Assembly (NCBI GenBank): GCA_017853235.1
Contig: JAFMJX010000002.1
Span: 1 to 45,237 of the forward strand
Length of the DNA: 45,237 nucleotides
From: Chitinophagaceae bacterium
Lineage (GTDB): Bacteria > Bacteroidota > Bacteroidia > Chitinophagales > Chitinophagaceae
Reading direction: 5' to 3'
In this document: positions 29,574 to 40,313 of the stretch, one piece after another
Numbering within the stretch: the first letter of the stretch is position 1
How the letters are laid out: every line of letters starts with the position of its first letter
Made by a program: the position numbers and the translations under genes
Notes under the pieces: model-generated
The model's input: only the letters and a program-made list of their open reading frames with translations
Databases searched by the model: none
What the model was told of the DNA's origin: nothing

Positions 29574-30551
29574 ATGGCGTCAATGACAAATAACATAAAT
29601 ATTTTATCAGTCGCAAAAAAGGCATTGGCCATGGAGGCCACAGCCATTCAGGAATTGGAGCCTTTTATAGATGCCTCCTTTGTGCAAATAGTGGAAGCCA
29701 TCCATGCCAATACAGGTCGTTTAGTGATTAGTGGGATTGGGAAAAGTGCCATCATAGCTCAAAAAATAGTCGCTACTTTAAATTCAACAGGTAGTGCTGC
29801 TATTTACTTACACGCAGCGGATGCTATTCATGGTGATTCAGGAATGATTCACCCGCAGGATATGGTGATGGTGATTAGTAAAAGTGGAGAAAGTCCTGAA
29901 ATCAAAAATTTAGTACAGCTCATACAACAATTTGGCAATCCTATCATTGGGATGGTGGGCAATACGAATAGTTACTTAGCGCAACATGCTCATCATGTTA
30001 TTAATACCACTGTTACGCAAGAGGCTTGCTTGAACAATTTAGCACCTACTTCATCTACCACTGCACAAATGGTGATGGGAGATTTATTGGCGATATGCCT
30101 GATGGAATTAAATCAATTTGATGCCACGAATTTTGCAAAATTTCATCCTGGTGGTAATTTAGGAAAACGACTTACTTTAACTGCAGGAAACATTGCTCAA
30201 GTAAATGCAAAACCATCTGTACATAAAAACACCTCTATAAAAGAAGTCATCATAGACATTTCAAAAGGCAGATTGGGTGCGACGGTGGTGACAGATGAGC
30301 AATCAAATGTATTAGGTATCATTACAGATGGAGACATTCGAAGAATGCTTGAACAACATAATTCTATTCAAGATTTAAAAGCAGAAGATATTTATCATAC
30401 CAACTCCATTACTATAGCCCCCCATGCATTAGCAATAGAAGCTTTAAACTTGATGGAACAAAAAGACATCAGCCAACTCATAGTTGCAGAAGGTCAAAAG
30501 TACATAGGTATGATTCATATCCATGATTTAATGAAAGAAGGGATTTTATAA
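29574..30551 (+). CDS. kdsD: KpsF/GutQ family arabinose-5-phosphate isomerase (SIS plus two CBS domains)
   Basis: SIS motifs RLVISGIGKSAIIAQKIVATLNSTG, MVISKSGESPEIKNLV; TSSTTAQMVMGDLLA; FHPGGNLGKRL; C-terminal CBS pair. Confidence 0.95.
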   Translation: MASMTNNINILSVAKKALAMEATAIQELEPFIDASFVQIVEAIHANTGRLVISGIGKSAIIAQKIVATLNSTGSAAIYLHAADAIHGDSGMIHPQDMVMVISKSGESPEIKNLVQLIQQFGNPIIGMVGNTNSYLAQHAHHVINTTVTQEACLNNLAPTSSTTAQMVMGDLLAICLMELNQFDATNFAKFHPGGNLGKRLTLTAGNIAQVNAKPSVHKNTSIKEVIIDISKGRLGATVVTDEQSNVLGIITDGDIRRMLEQHNSIQDLKAEDIYHTNSITIAPHALAIEALNLMEQKDISQLIVAEGQKYIGMIHIHDLMKEGIL

Positions 30552-30575
30552 AAATAAAAAACAAGTAAAGTTGTT

Positions 30576-31661
30576 ATGCAGCATAAACATCATTACGTAG
30601 CCATCATGGCGGGAGGAATTGGGAGTAGATTTTGGCCAATGAGTCGCACTTCTTATCCAAAACAATTTTTAGACGTTTTAAATACTGGGAAAACACTCAT
30701 TCAATGGACCTTTGACAGATACGCAAAATTTATTCCTACAGAAAACATATTCATTGTCACTTCAGAAGAATATGTAGATATTGTCAAACAACAATTACCA
30801 CAAATTCCAGTTCAAAATATTTTAGCAGAGCCAAGTAAAAAAAATACAGCACCTTGTATTGCTTATATTTCTTTTAAGTTAGCACAACTGGATCCTGAAG
30901 CAACTTTTATTGTAGCTCCTAGCGATCATTTAATTTTAGAAGAAGCTAATTTTGAAAAAATTACTATACAAGCACTTGACTTTGTAAACAATATTAAAGC
31001 ATTAGTAACATTAGGTATTAAACCCACACATCCCAACACCGGATATGGTTACATTCAATTTGAAGGTTTAGAAGTAGCAAATGGAGTTTATAAAGTAAAA
31101 ACATTTACTGAAAAACCAACTTTAGAAATTGCAGAGTCCTTTTTATCCAGTGGAGACTTTTTATGGAATGCAGGTATTTTTGCTTGGAAAGTGTCTACCA
31201 TATTAGCTGCTTTTGAAAAATATCAGCCTGAGATGTATGAATTGTTTGATCAAGAAAAAAACGCATTCAATACGGATCAAGAACATAAAGCAATTCAAAA
31301 AATTTATCCTCAGTGTACCAATGTTTCTATTGACATTGCCATTATGGAAAAAGCATCCAATGTGTTTGTCATTCCATCAAGTTTTGGTTGGAGTGATTTA
31401 GGAACCTGGAATAGTGCCTATGACAATATGGAAAAAGATTATTTTGGAAACGCTGTAGCTTCGGATAATGTCATTGTCATTGATGCCACTAAATGTATGG
31501 TGAATGCTCCTAAGGATAAATTAGTGGTTTTACAAGGATTAGATGATTTTATTATAGTGGATACGAAGGATGTTTTACTTATTTGTAGTAAGGAAAAAGA
31601 ACAATCCATTAAAGAATATGTAGCAGAGGTGAAGAGACATAAGGGAGACAAATACATCTAA
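30576..31661 (+). CDS. manC: Mannose-1-phosphate guanylyltransferase
   Basis: IMAGGIGSRFWPMSRTSYPKQFLD nucleotidyltransferase signature, FIVAPSDHLI, FTEKPTLEIAESFLSSGDFLWNAGIFAW. Confidence 0.95.
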   Translation: MQHKHHYVAIMAGGIGSRFWPMSRTSYPKQFLDVLNTGKTLIQWTFDRYAKFIPTENIFIVTSEEYVDIVKQQLPQIPVQNILAEPSKKNTAPCIAYISFKLAQLDPEATFIVAPSDHLILEEANFEKITIQALDFVNNIKALVTLGIKPTHPNTGYGYIQFEGLEVANGVYKVKTFTEKPTLEIAESFLSSGDFLWNAGIFAWKVSTILAAFEKYQPEMYELFDQEKNAFNTDQEHKAIQKIYPQCTNVSIDIAIMEKASNVFVIPSSFGWSDLGTWNSAYDNMEKDYFGNAVASDNVIVIDATKCMVNAPKDKLVVLQGLDDFIIVDTKDVLLICSKEKEQSIKEYVAEVKRHKGDKYI

Positions 31662-31724
31662 GGTTTGGGTAAATATCCTATCTTAGATAACATCAATCAA
31701 ATTGCACAGTTAAATTACCCCTAA

Positions 31725-32792
31725 ATGGCAACTATTATTAGCGGAACAGGAAGTTACATTCCAAATATTGTTATTACCAATGAATCATTTATTGACCATA
31801 CTTTTTATGGTGAAGATGGCCAATTAATTGCCACCCCCAATGCCGAGATAGTAGAGAAATTCAAAGACATTACAGGGATTTACGAAAGAAGATACGCCCC
31901 TGAAAATTTAAACACTTCCGAATTAGCCACCAAAGCGGCGGAATTGGCAATTCAAGATGCAGGCATTGATCCTGAAACCATCGATCAAATCATATTTGCG
32001 CATAATTTTGGAAACGTCATTCAAGGAACGATACAAACAGATACTATTCCTGCTTTAGCATCCCGTGTGAAACATCAATTAGGAATAAAAAATCCAAATT
32101 GTGTGGCTTATGATATTTTATTTGGTTGTCCAGGATGGATACAAGGAGTGATTCAAGCTGATTCTTTTATCAAATCGGGTATGGCCAAAAGATGTTTGGT
32201 TATAGGGGCCGAAACTTTAAGCCGAGTTGTAGACGCACACGATCGTGATAGTATGATATTTAGTGATGGAGCAGGTGCATGCATTGTGGAAGAAGCCCCT
32301 GCAGGATCCCAGAGCGGAATTTTAGCAGCCAGTGTTCAAAGCCATTGTGTGGATGAAACTTATTATTTATACTTAGGAAAGTCCTATCATCCTGATGGTG
32401 AAGAAGATACTAGATATATTAAAATGAAAGGTCGTAAAGTATATGAATACGCTATTAAAAACGTACCCATTGCTATGAAAGAATGTATTGAGAAAGCTGG
32501 CGTAGATATACATGATGTAAAAAAATTCTTCTTGCATCAAGCCAATGAAAAAATGGATGAAGGATTTATAAAAGCACTTTATAAGTTATACCATATTCGA
32601 ACTGCACCAGAACATATTATGCCAATGAGCATTCATGAATTAGGGAATAGTTCGGTTGCTACAATTCCAACTTTATATGATATGGTGAAAAAAGGTAAAT
32701 ACAAGGAGCATGTATTACACCAAGGAGATGTTGTTATTTTCGCTTCTGTTGGAGCAGGAATGAATATAAATGCAATTTGTTATAGAGTATAA
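31725..32792 (+). CDS. 3-oxoacyl-ACP synthase III (FabH-like) family protein
   Basis: Cys site DILFGCPGWIQG, His site FFLHQANEKM, Asn site HELGNSSVATIPTL. Confidence 0.9.
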   Translation: MATIISGTGSYIPNIVITNESFIDHTFYGEDGQLIATPNAEIVEKFKDITGIYERRYAPENLNTSELATKAAELAIQDAGIDPETIDQIIFAHNFGNVIQGTIQTDTIPALASRVKHQLGIKNPNCVAYDILFGCPGWIQGVIQADSFIKSGMAKRCLVIGAETLSRVVDAHDRDSMIFSDGAGACIVEEAPAGSQSGILAASVQSHCVDETYYLYLGKSYHPDGEEDTRYIKMKGRKVYEYAIKNVPIAMKECIEKAGVDIHDVKKFFLHQANEKMDEGFIKALYKLYHIRTAPEHIMPMSIHELGNSSVATIPTLYDMVKKGKYKEHVLHQGDVVIFASVGAGMNINAICYRV

Positions 32793-32798
32793 CGAGCA

Positions 32799-34646
32799 TT
32801 AATAGCCTCTTACATTTTTACCTTCTATATAGTTTACAAAAGCTTTATTGCAAACTTTGTTACCCCCTGGTGTAGGGTAATTACCAGTGAAATACCAATC
32901 GCCTGTATTAGTGGGACAACACTCATGTAAATCTTCTATGGTCTGATAAATTACTTCCACAGGAATGGTTGAATTTTCGGGCGTAATTAATGCTGCAATT
33001 TTATCTGAAATTTCTTCAGGTGTAAAAGGCTTATATAATTGACGTACTACATTTTCGGTATGCAACTCACCTGCAGCATCTAATTGTTTTATTCTTTGAT
33101 AGGTTTCATCAATGACGTTTTCCATGCCTTTTTCTTTTAATAAAGCTATGGCAGCACGAAAAGCAATAAAATCACCCATTTTACTCATATCTATTCCATA
33201 ACAATCAGGATATCTAATTTGTGGTGCAGATGATACTACAATAATTTTTTTAGGAGAAAGTCTTGACAACATTCTAATAATACTTTCCTTAAGGGTAGTG
33301 CCACGAACAATACTATCATCAATAACAACTAAAGTGTCTTCATCCTTACGAACAGTACCATAAGTTATATCGTAAACATGTTGCACCATTTCGTTGCGAT
33401 TTGCATCCTCGGTGATAAAGGTTCTTAATTTAACATCCTTAATGGCAATCTTTTCTTGTCTTATTTTACGATTTACCATTTGTTCCAACTTCTCCTCATC
33501 AATATCATTTCCCCAACTTAAAATTCTTTCTACCTTAATTTTATTCAAGTATTCTTCCATTCCTTTTACCAATCCAAAAAATGCTACTTCAGCAGTATTA
33601 GGAATGTAGGAGAAGATGGTATTTTTTAAATCTTTTTCTATGCGATCCAATACACGAACGCTTAAATGGTTGCCTAGAGCAATACGTTCGCGATAAATTT
33701 TTTCATCACTGCCTCTTGAAAAATAAATACGCTCAAAAGAACATGCTCTTCTTTCTTTAGGTGCTATAATTTGTTCCACACTATATTTACCAGTATCGTC
33801 CACTACTAAAGCGCAGCCTGGCATTAATTCCAACACTTCATTTTCGGCCACATTAAAAGTTGTTCTAATAGCAGCGCGTTCACTAGCTGCAACTATCACT
33901 TCATCATCAATGTAATAATATGCAGGGCGAATTCCATTAGCATCACGCATAATAAAACTATACCCATTACCTACTAAGCCGCCCACTGTGAAACCTCCAT
34001 CAAATAATGGTACCGCTTTTTTAAGCACATTAATGATATTGGGATTATTGGGGTTTAATTTTTCTTCTTCCTCCAAAAAATAGTGAACTACTTCCATCAT
34101 CGCAGCCAAATCACTTTCTTTTTCAAAAGTGCCAGGTTGCATATTAATATGTTGATATAGCTCGTCGGTATTGACTAAATTAAAATTACCCGCTAATGCT
34201 AAATTTTTTCCAGGGACCAAATTGCGTTTGATAAAAGGATGACAAAATTCAACATTATTTTTACCCTGGGTACCATAACGTAAATGTCCTAATAAAATTT
34301 CCCCCATAAAAGGCAAATGACCTTTCATTAAACCTGGATGCTTGGAAATATCTGGCTGAAATTTTTCCAACTCTTGAATTTCTAATCCAATTTTGTAAAA
34401 TAAATCGGCAATAGGTTGTTGTGCATTACTACGAAGTCGATATAAAAAAGGATTACCTGGTTCGATGTTTAATTTTAAAGTGGCTAATCCTGCTCCATCC
34501 TGCCCACGATTATGTTGTTTTTCCATTAACAAGTATAATTTGTTAAGGCCGTAGGTTACTGATCCTCTTTTTTGAAGATAATAAGAAAGTGGTTTTCTTA
34601 AACGAATGTAAGCAAGGCCACATTCGTGTTTGATGTCATCGCTCAT
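32799..34646 (-). CDS. Amidophosphoribosyltransferase-like protein (class II glutamine amidotransferase plus PRTase; long Bacteroidota form)
   Basis: Cys9 in MSDDIKHECGLAYIRL, EKQHNRGQDGAGLAT, HLRYGTQGKNN, PRPP loop LVVIDDSIVRGTTLKESI. Confidence 0.88.
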   Translation of the reverse strand: MSDDIKHECGLAYIRLRKPLSYYLQKRGSVTYGLNKLYLLMEKQHNRGQDGAGLATLKLNIEPGNPFLYRLRSNAQQPIADLFYKIGLEIQELEKFQPDISKHPGLMKGHLPFMGEILLGHLRYGTQGKNNVEFCHPFIKRNLVPGKNLALAGNFNLVNTDELYQHINMQPGTFEKESDLAAMMEVVHYFLEEEEKLNPNNPNIINVLKKAVPLFDGGFTVGGLVGNGYSFIMRDANGIRPAYYYIDDEVIVAASERAAIRTTFNVAENEVLELMPGCALVVDDTGKYSVEQIIAPKERRACSFERIYFSRGSDEKIYRERIALGNHLSVRVLDRIEKDLKNTIFSYIPNTAEVAFFGLVKGMEEYLNKIKVERILSWGNDIDEEKLEQMVNRKIRQEKIAIKDVKLRTFITEDANRNEMVQHVYDITYGTVRKDEDTLVVIDDSIVRGTTLKESIIRMLSRLSPKKIIVVSSAPQIRYPDCYGIDMSKMGDFIAFRAAIALLKEKGMENVIDETYQRIKQLDAAGELHTENVVRQLYKPFTPEEISDKIAALITPENSTIPVEVIYQTIEDLHECCPTNTGDWYFTGNYPTPGGNKVCNKAFVNYIEGKNVRGY

Positions 34647-34655
34647 GATGGAGTA

Positions 34656-36050
34656 TTAATACACTTTTTCGGTAACTATTGCGTCAGCTGCTTTTTTCCA
34701 ATCAGTCAATTCCACACATCCATTATATTCTGGATCTACGAAAATATAATAATTGGGAATATGCTCCTTAAACCAGCTTTCTAATTGTTTCGTCTTTTTT
34801 TCCTCTAAGGCTCTTTGTGAGACACGATTGTAGTCTTCTTTCAAATTTTCCTTATGAGGTTCGGTTCTTTCTTTGAAATAAATGATACGAACAGTTTTAC
34901 GACCGCGATCATCATTGTATACTTGAGGACTTGAAATTTCACCTGGTTTTAAATTTTTCATTAAAACCACCATATCCTTATCCAATTGATCAATGTTTAC
35001 ATAACTAGATCCATCTGCTCCTGTAATAGAACCACCGCTAAACTTGCTGGCATCGTCATCGCTATATTTATTAACTGCTTCTCCAAAAGACATTTTATTG
35101 GCAAGTACTTCCTTACGAATGCTATCTAATAAATGTTTGGTGTCATTAATTTCATCGTTGGTGATAGGTGGAATTCTTAAGATATGTTTAACCACTGCAT
35201 CATCACCCGAACGTGATACTAATTGGATAATATGATACCCAAATTTAGATTTAATAGGTGCCGAAATTTGACCTTCTTTTAAACGGAATGAACCCGCCAT
35301 AAATGCAGGATCCCAAGTTTTTTCGTTTCTGTTGATATTAAATTGACCTAGGTTTTCTTTAGCACTTGGATCCTCTGAATATAATTTTACCAATTGATCA
35401 AACTTATTAATGCCTGTTTCAATTTGATGACGATAATCCATTAATTGCTTGATGACATATTCTTCAATGTCTCGATTTGCTTTGGGATGTATTATAATTT
35501 CGGCAATGTTTACTTCGCTTTCATATAAAGGCAAGCTGTCTTTAGGAATTTTGTTATAAAAGGCACGCACTTCAAAAGGAGTAATCTTTACTTTATCTAC
35601 AATTTTGGATTGCATTTCTGCAGCCAACTTTTGCTCTTTAATCATTGTACGGAAATCTTCCTTCAATTGTTGAATACTACGACCCGCTACTTCTTCTAAC
35701 ACTTCTTTAGATCCAAATTGTTGTAAAAAACTTCTAATACGCGTATCAATTGCATTTTCAACTTCTTCTTCGGTTACTAAAATGGAATCCTTTTCGGCTT
35801 GTAAAACCAAGGCCTTACGGATCATTTGTTGTTCCACAACTTGGCATAAGGTGGGTAAAGTGACATTTTCTTGGCCTTGCGCTTGTCTTTTTAAATCTAA
35901 CAGGGCATTCTCTACATCCGATTTTAAAATAAATTTATCTCCAACGGTACCCACAATTTTGTCGGCTAATACTTTTTTTGTTTGCGCTATCGAACTTATA
36001 GATAAGCCTACAAAAAGAAAACAAACAACAAGTTTAACTAGTTTCATCAA
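34656..36050 (-). CDS. surA: Periplasmic peptidylprolyl isomerase, SurA-like
   Basis: Signal peptide, SurA N-domain (KIVGTVGDKFILKSDVENALLDL), parvulin PPIase regions (LVKLYSEDPSAKENLGQF, FGYHIIQLVSR). Confidence 0.92.
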   Translation of the reverse strand: MMKLVKLVVCFLFVGLSISSIAQTKKVLADKIVGTVGDKFILKSDVENALLDLKRQAQGQENVTLPTLCQVVEQQMIRKALVLQAEKDSILVTEEEVENAIDTRIRSFLQQFGSKEVLEEVAGRSIQQLKEDFRTMIKEQKLAAEMQSKIVDKVKITPFEVRAFYNKIPKDSLPLYESEVNIAEIIIHPKANRDIEEYVIKQLMDYRHQIETGINKFDQLVKLYSEDPSAKENLGQFNINRNEKTWDPAFMAGSFRLKEGQISAPIKSKFGYHIIQLVSRSGDDAVVKHILRIPPITNDEINDTKHLLDSIRKEVLANKMSFGEAVNKYSDDDASKFSGGSITGADGSSYVNIDQLDKDMVVLMKNLKPGEISSPQVYNDDRGRKTVRIIYFKERTEPHKENLKEDYNRVSQRALEEKKTKQLESWFKEHIPNYYIFVDPEYNGCVELTDWKKAADAIVTEKVY

Positions 36051-36075
36051 TATTTTTATTAATGTTCAAAGGTCT

Positions 36076-36102
36076 GATAGATGGGTGGTATACCCAACTA
36101 TC
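36076..36102. repeat. Hairpin in the infB-surA spacer
   Basis: GATAG-A-TGGGT-GGTAT-ACCCA-A-CTATC; no clear T-tract. Confidence 0.6.
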
Positions 36103-36116
36103 AAATCTTAATTATT

Positions 36117-38945
36117 TTATAAAGTACGCTTTACTTCTTCCTCTTCAAATGCTTCTACGATATCACCTACTTTTAAGTCAATAAAGTTTTTGATCGTCAA
36201 GCCGCATTCCATATTTGAAACCACGTCTTTCACGTCGTCCTTAAAGCGTTTCAAGCTTCCTAATTCGGCAGCCTGACCTTCCCCTTTAGGATATTCTACG
36301 ATACCATCACGAATGATACGTATTTTACTGTTACGACTTAATTTACCATCCAATACAAAACAACCAGCAACAGTGGCTTTATCAAATTTGTACACTTCGC
36401 GTACTTCCACATTCGCTGTAATTTTTTCTTGGATCTTAGGCTCTAACATACCTTCCATAGCGCTCTTAATTTCATCAATAGCGTTGTAGATAATAGAGTA
36501 TAATTTAATTTCCACTCCTTCATTTTCCGCTAACTTATTTGCTTGCATAGAAGGACGAACGTTAAATCCAATAATAATCGCATCAGAAGCTGCAGACAAC
36601 AATACATCTGATTCAGAAATTTGTCCTACTCCTTTTAAAACAACTCTAACTGCAATTTCTTCGGTAGAAAGTTTTTGTAAAGAATCACTTAAGGCTTCTA
36701 CAGAACCATCCACATCCCCTTTGATGATAATATTCAATTCCTTAAAGTTTCCTAATGCTAAACGACGACCAATTTCATCTAAAGTAATATGTTTTCTAGT
36801 TCTTAAACCTTGTTCTCTTAATAATTGAGCACGTTTAGTAGCTAATTCTTTGGCTTCCGATTCGTCTTCAAATACTTTGAATTTTTCACCTGCTTGAGGT
36901 GCTCCATTTAATCCTAATATCACCACAGGTGTAGATGGAGGTGCTGTTTCAATACGTTGATTACGCTCATTGAACATCGCTTTGACTCTTCCATAAAACT
37001 GACCTGATAAAATTAAATCTCCTTGGCGTAAAGTTCCATTTTGAACCAAGATGGTTGCTACATATCCACGTCCTTTATCTAAAGAGGCTTCAATAATAGT
37101 TCCAGTTGCTTCACGATTTGGATTGGCTTTTAAATCTAGAATTTCAGATTCCAATAATACTTTTTCTAATAAAGCATCTACATTTAAACCTTGCTTAGCA
37201 GACAATTCTTGGTTTTGGAATTTACCACCCCAAGCCTCTACTAAAATATTCATTTGAGAAAGTTGCTCATATATTTTTTGTGGATTGGCACCATCCTTAT
37301 CAATTTTATTCACCGCAAAAATCATAGGAACACTTGCAGCTTGAGAGTGACTGATGGCTTCTCTAGTTTGAGGCATCACAGCATCGTCTGCAGCGACAAC
37401 TATAATAGAGATATCAGTTACTTTAGCACCACGCGCACGCATCGCAGTAAAGGCTTCGTGACCCGGCGTATCTAAGAAAGTAATTGCTTTACCATTTGGC
37501 AAGGTCACTTCATAGGCACCAATATGTTGCGTGATACCTCCTGCTTCCCCTGCTACTACATTGGCATTACGTATATAATCTAGTAAAGAAGTTTTACCAT
37601 GATCTACGTGACCCATAATAGTTACAATAGGAGGACGTTCAACCAAATTCGCTTGATCTTCTAATTCTTCTTCTTCATCCATTTCATCGGCTTCTTCCAA
37701 TCCTACAAATTCAACTTCAAAGCCAAATTCGCTTGCAACTAATTCAATTACTTCCGCATCTAAACGTTGGTTAATGGAAACCATGATGCCCAAGTTCATA
37801 CACTTACTAATGATATCAGCAAAACTTACATCCATTAAACTAGATAACTCACTCACTGTCACAAACTCGGTGACTTGTAATTTATTGTTTTCTAGATTTT
37901 CATTTTGTTCGTTTTCCGCTGCTTCTTCGCGTTTAGCACGACGATATTTTGATTTCAATGATTTACCTCTTCCACCCGCGCCAGATAATTTTGCTTGGGT
38001 TTCTTTGATTTTATCTTGAATCGCTTTTTGATCAATTTCTTTTTGTTCGGCGGTTTGTGGTGCATATTTATTATTGCGCCCCCCTGCTCCCGGACGATTT
38101 CCACCTGGACGATTTCCACCTTGTTGTCCTGGGCGATTGCCTCCTTGTTGGTTTCCACCTGGACGATTTCCTCCCCCTTGTTGACCTCCTTGTTGAGGTT
38201 GATTTGGTCGGTTTCCGCCACCTTGCACTGGAATACGTTTACGAACACGTTTTTCCTCTTGACTCATTGGTTTAGGACGCGTATCACTATTCATAGGTAA
38301 ATCAATTTTACCCATAATTTTTGGACCTTCTAAACGAGTTGCTTGAATATTCTCAATTTTTCCATGCACATTTTCGGGCGCGATCGAATGATCTACTGGA
38401 GGTTCTACTGGTTTGTCTTCTGCTTTTGTTGCTTTCTTTTTTGGAGCAGCTGGAGCAGGAGTTTCAGCTTTAGGTTCTTCCGCTTTTTTAGTTCCTTTTT
38501 TAGGACGAGTTGAAGAATCAATTTGAGATAAATCTATTTTATCTACTACTTTAGGTGCTTCTACTTCAGGCGCCTTTATATTAACAGGAGCTTCTTCAGC
38601 AACTGGTGCCGCTTTGGTAACTGGAGCTGCAGCTTCTACAGCAGGTGTTTCAACCACTGGCTTTTTAGCAGCAGGTGCCGCTTTTTTTGCGGTTTCCTCT
38701 TCTTTTTTGCCTTTATCTGCAATAGCATTCTTTGGCAATTCAACATGATCTGCTTTATCTCTAGCGACCTTATCACTTTGGAATTCGGCTTGTAGAGAAT
38801 AATACTGATCCTCTGTTAATTTAGCTGCTGGCTTAAGGTCATCCTTAGGATAACCTTTTTTTACTAGGAATTCAATCAGGGTATCCTGACCGATGTTAAA
38901 TTCCTTAGCAGCTGCTAGCAGTCTTGGTAGTTTCAATTCTGACAT
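36117..38945 (-). CDS. infB: Translation initiation factor IF-2
   Basis: [43 protein letters not shown]; long low-complexity N-terminal extension. Confidence 0.98.
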   Translation of the reverse strand: MSELKLPRLLAAAKEFNIGQDTLIEFLVKKGYPKDDLKPAAKLTEDQYYSLQAEFQSDKVARDKADHVELPKNAIADKGKKEEETAKKAAPAAKKPVVETPAVEAAAPVTKAAPVAEEAPVNIKAPEVEAPKVVDKIDLSQIDSSTRPKKGTKKAEEPKAETPAPAAPKKKATKAEDKPVEPPVDHSIAPENVHGKIENIQATRLEGPKIMGKIDLPMNSDTRPKPMSQEEKRVRKRIPVQGGGNRPNQPQQGGQQGGGNRPGGNQQGGNRPGQQGGNRPGGNRPGAGGRNNKYAPQTAEQKEIDQKAIQDKIKETQAKLSGAGGRGKSLKSKYRRAKREEAAENEQNENLENNKLQVTEFVTVSELSSLMDVSFADIISKCMNLGIMVSINQRLDAEVIELVASEFGFEVEFVGLEEADEMDEEEELEDQANLVERPPIVTIMGHVDHGKTSLLDYIRNANVVAGEAGGITQHIGAYEVTLPNGKAITFLDTPGHEAFTAMRARGAKVTDISIIVVAADDAVMPQTREAISHSQAASVPMIFAVNKIDKDGANPQKIYEQLSQMNILVEAWGGKFQNQELSAKQGLNVDALLEKVLLESEILDLKANPNREATGTIIEASLDKGRGYVATILVQNGTLRQGDLILSGQFYGRVKAMFNERNQRIETAPPSTPVVILGLNGAPQAGEKFKVFEDESEAKELATKRAQLLREQGLRTRKHITLDEIGRRLALGNFKELNIIIKGDVDGSVEALSDSLQKLSTEEIAVRVVLKGVGQISESDVLLSAASDAIIIGFNVRPSMQANKLAENEGVEIKLYSIIYNAIDEIKSAMEGMLEPKIQEKITANVEVREVYKFDKATVAGCFVLDGKLSRNSKIRIIRDGIVEYPKGEGQAAELGSLKRFKDDVKDVVSNMECGLTIKNFIDLKVGDIVEAFEEEEVKRTL
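38060..38235 (-). repeat. Low-complexity [12 protein letters not shown] repeat-coding segment within infB
   Basis: Encodes [50 protein letters not shown]; repeated ggacgatttccacct units on the + strand. Confidence 0.85.
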
Positions 38946-39002
38946 TCTGTTATTTTTTGTCCCGAATCATCTGTTGGATGTATCGGAACGAGTCACCTAA
39001 TA

Positions 39003-39010
39003 CAAATATA
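39003..39010 (-). promoter_or_regulatory. Candidate internal -7 element (TATATTTG) upstream of infB
   Basis: Exact TAnnTTTG on the minus strand in the nusA-infB spacer; no -33 found. Confidence 0.35.
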
Positions 39011-39026
39011 CTTTCAAAAATCAAGG

Positions 39027-40277
39027 TTATTCACCTTTATCAAACTCTTCTTGTAAGATTCTTCTCACGTCTGCGATTGTCTCTTTTTCTAAATCCGTTC
39101 TGCGTTCTAATTCCTCTGGACTTAACTTGATGACACTGCGGGCAGTATCACAACCCACACGCTTAAATTCGTCAATAATCCAAGTTTCAATTTCATCGCT
39201 AAATTCATCTAAGTCAATATCAAATTCATCCACCATTTCTTCATCTTCGCGGTACACATCTAATTCGTATCCGGTTAATTCGGAAGCTAATTTAATATTT
39301 ACACCACGACGACCAATCGCTAAAGAAACTTGATCTGCTTTTAAATAAACTTCAACACGTTTGGTATCATTATCAATGTTCATGTAGCTAATTTTTGCTG
39401 GCGTCAAGGAACGTTGAATTAATAACTGCGTGTTAGTGGTATAGTTAATAACATCGATGTTTTCATTTTTCAATTCTCTAACAATTCCATGAATACGACT
39501 TCCTTTCATACCCACACAAGCACCCACTGGATCAATACGATCATCAAAAGATTCCACTGCAACTTTAGCGCGTTCTCCTGGTTCACGAACAATTTTTTTG
39601 ATAGTGATTAAACCGTCAAAAATTTCAGGTACTTCAATTTCTAACAACTTCGCAAGGAATAAAGGACTGGTTCTAGATAAAATAATAACTGGTGAATTAT
39701 TTTTCATATCCACTCTTGCTACTACTGCACGAATATTCTCTCCTTTTTTGAAAAAGTCCTGTGGAATTTGTTCTGTCTTAGGAAGAATTAATTCATTTCC
39801 TTCTTCATCTAATAATAAAACTTCTTTTTTCCATACTTGATAAATTTCAGCATTGATGATATCGCCAATTCTATCAGAATATTTTTTAACTAAAACATTT
39901 TTCTTTAAATCATTAATACGAGAAGCTAAAGTTTGTTTAGCAGCTAAAATAGCACGACGACCAAAATCAAGAATATCTACCTCCTCATATAAGTCCTCAC
40001 CTATCTCAAAGTCAGGCTCAATAGTGATTGCGTAAGAGTAAGAAACTTCTTCCAATGGGTTATCTACATCGTCATCTGGACGAATTTGGCGACGACGAAT
40101 AATCTCAAGGTCACCTTTTTCGGCATTTACAATGACATCGAAGTTTTCATCACTGCCATATTTTTTTCTGATCAAAGTTTTGAAAACATCTTCCACTACT
40201 TTCATCATCGTAGGACGATCAATATTTTCAGCGTCTTTAAACTCCTGAAATGCGTCGATCAAATTTATACTTGCCAT
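39027..40277 (-). CDS. nusA: Transcription termination/antitermination factor NusA
   Basis: MASINLIDAFQEFKDAENIDRPTMMKVVEDVFKTLIRKKYG, S1 and KH domains (DPVGACVGMKGSRIHGIVRELKNENIDVI, SLAIGRRGVNIKLASELTGYELDV). Track TTG start (40295) is probably not used; ATG at 40277. Confidence 0.97.
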   Translation of the reverse strand: MASINLIDAFQEFKDAENIDRPTMMKVVEDVFKTLIRKKYGSDENFDVIVNAEKGDLEIIRRRQIRPDDDVDNPLEEVSYSYAITIEPDFEIGEDLYEEVDILDFGRRAILAAKQTLASRINDLKKNVLVKKYSDRIGDIINAEIYQVWKKEVLLLDEEGNELILPKTEQIPQDFFKKGENIRAVVARVDMKNNSPVIILSRTSPLFLAKLLEIEVPEIFDGLITIKKIVREPGERAKVAVESFDDRIDPVGACVGMKGSRIHGIVRELKNENIDVINYTTNTQLLIQRSLTPAKISYMNIDNDTKRVEVYLKADQVSLAIGRRGVNIKLASELTGYELDVYREDEEMVDEFDIDLDEFSDEIETWIIDEFKRVGCDTARSVIKLSPEELERRTDLEKETIADVRRILQEEFDKGE

Positions 40278-40291
40278 AACATACTTTTTTT

Positions 40292-40306
40292 TCAAGCACT
40301 GCTTGA
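40292..40306. repeat. Perfect palindrome in the rimP-nusA spacer
   Basis: TCAAGCA-C-TGCTTGA on the + strand, 15 nt upstream of the nusA ATG. Confidence 0.85.
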
Positions 40307-40313
40307 TGATTTG

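Noticed and set aside
31725-32792. Divergent KAS III-like protein as a possible inactive or novel enzyme
   Set aside because: Cys (FGCPGW), His (FLHQAN) and Asn (ELGNSS) catalytic residues all appear present; a normal FabH-like family member, substrate unknown.
37955-38300. Several overlapping ORFs (37955..38248, 37995..38300, 38057..38275)
   Set aside because: Alternative-frame products of the infB low-complexity repeat region, including its repetitive codons read in other frames.
40278-40295. N-terminal extension of NusA from TTG (MKKKYV)
   Set aside because: NusA-like sequence begins at MASINLIDAFQEF (ATG 40277); the extension lies in the palindrome/A-tract spacer.
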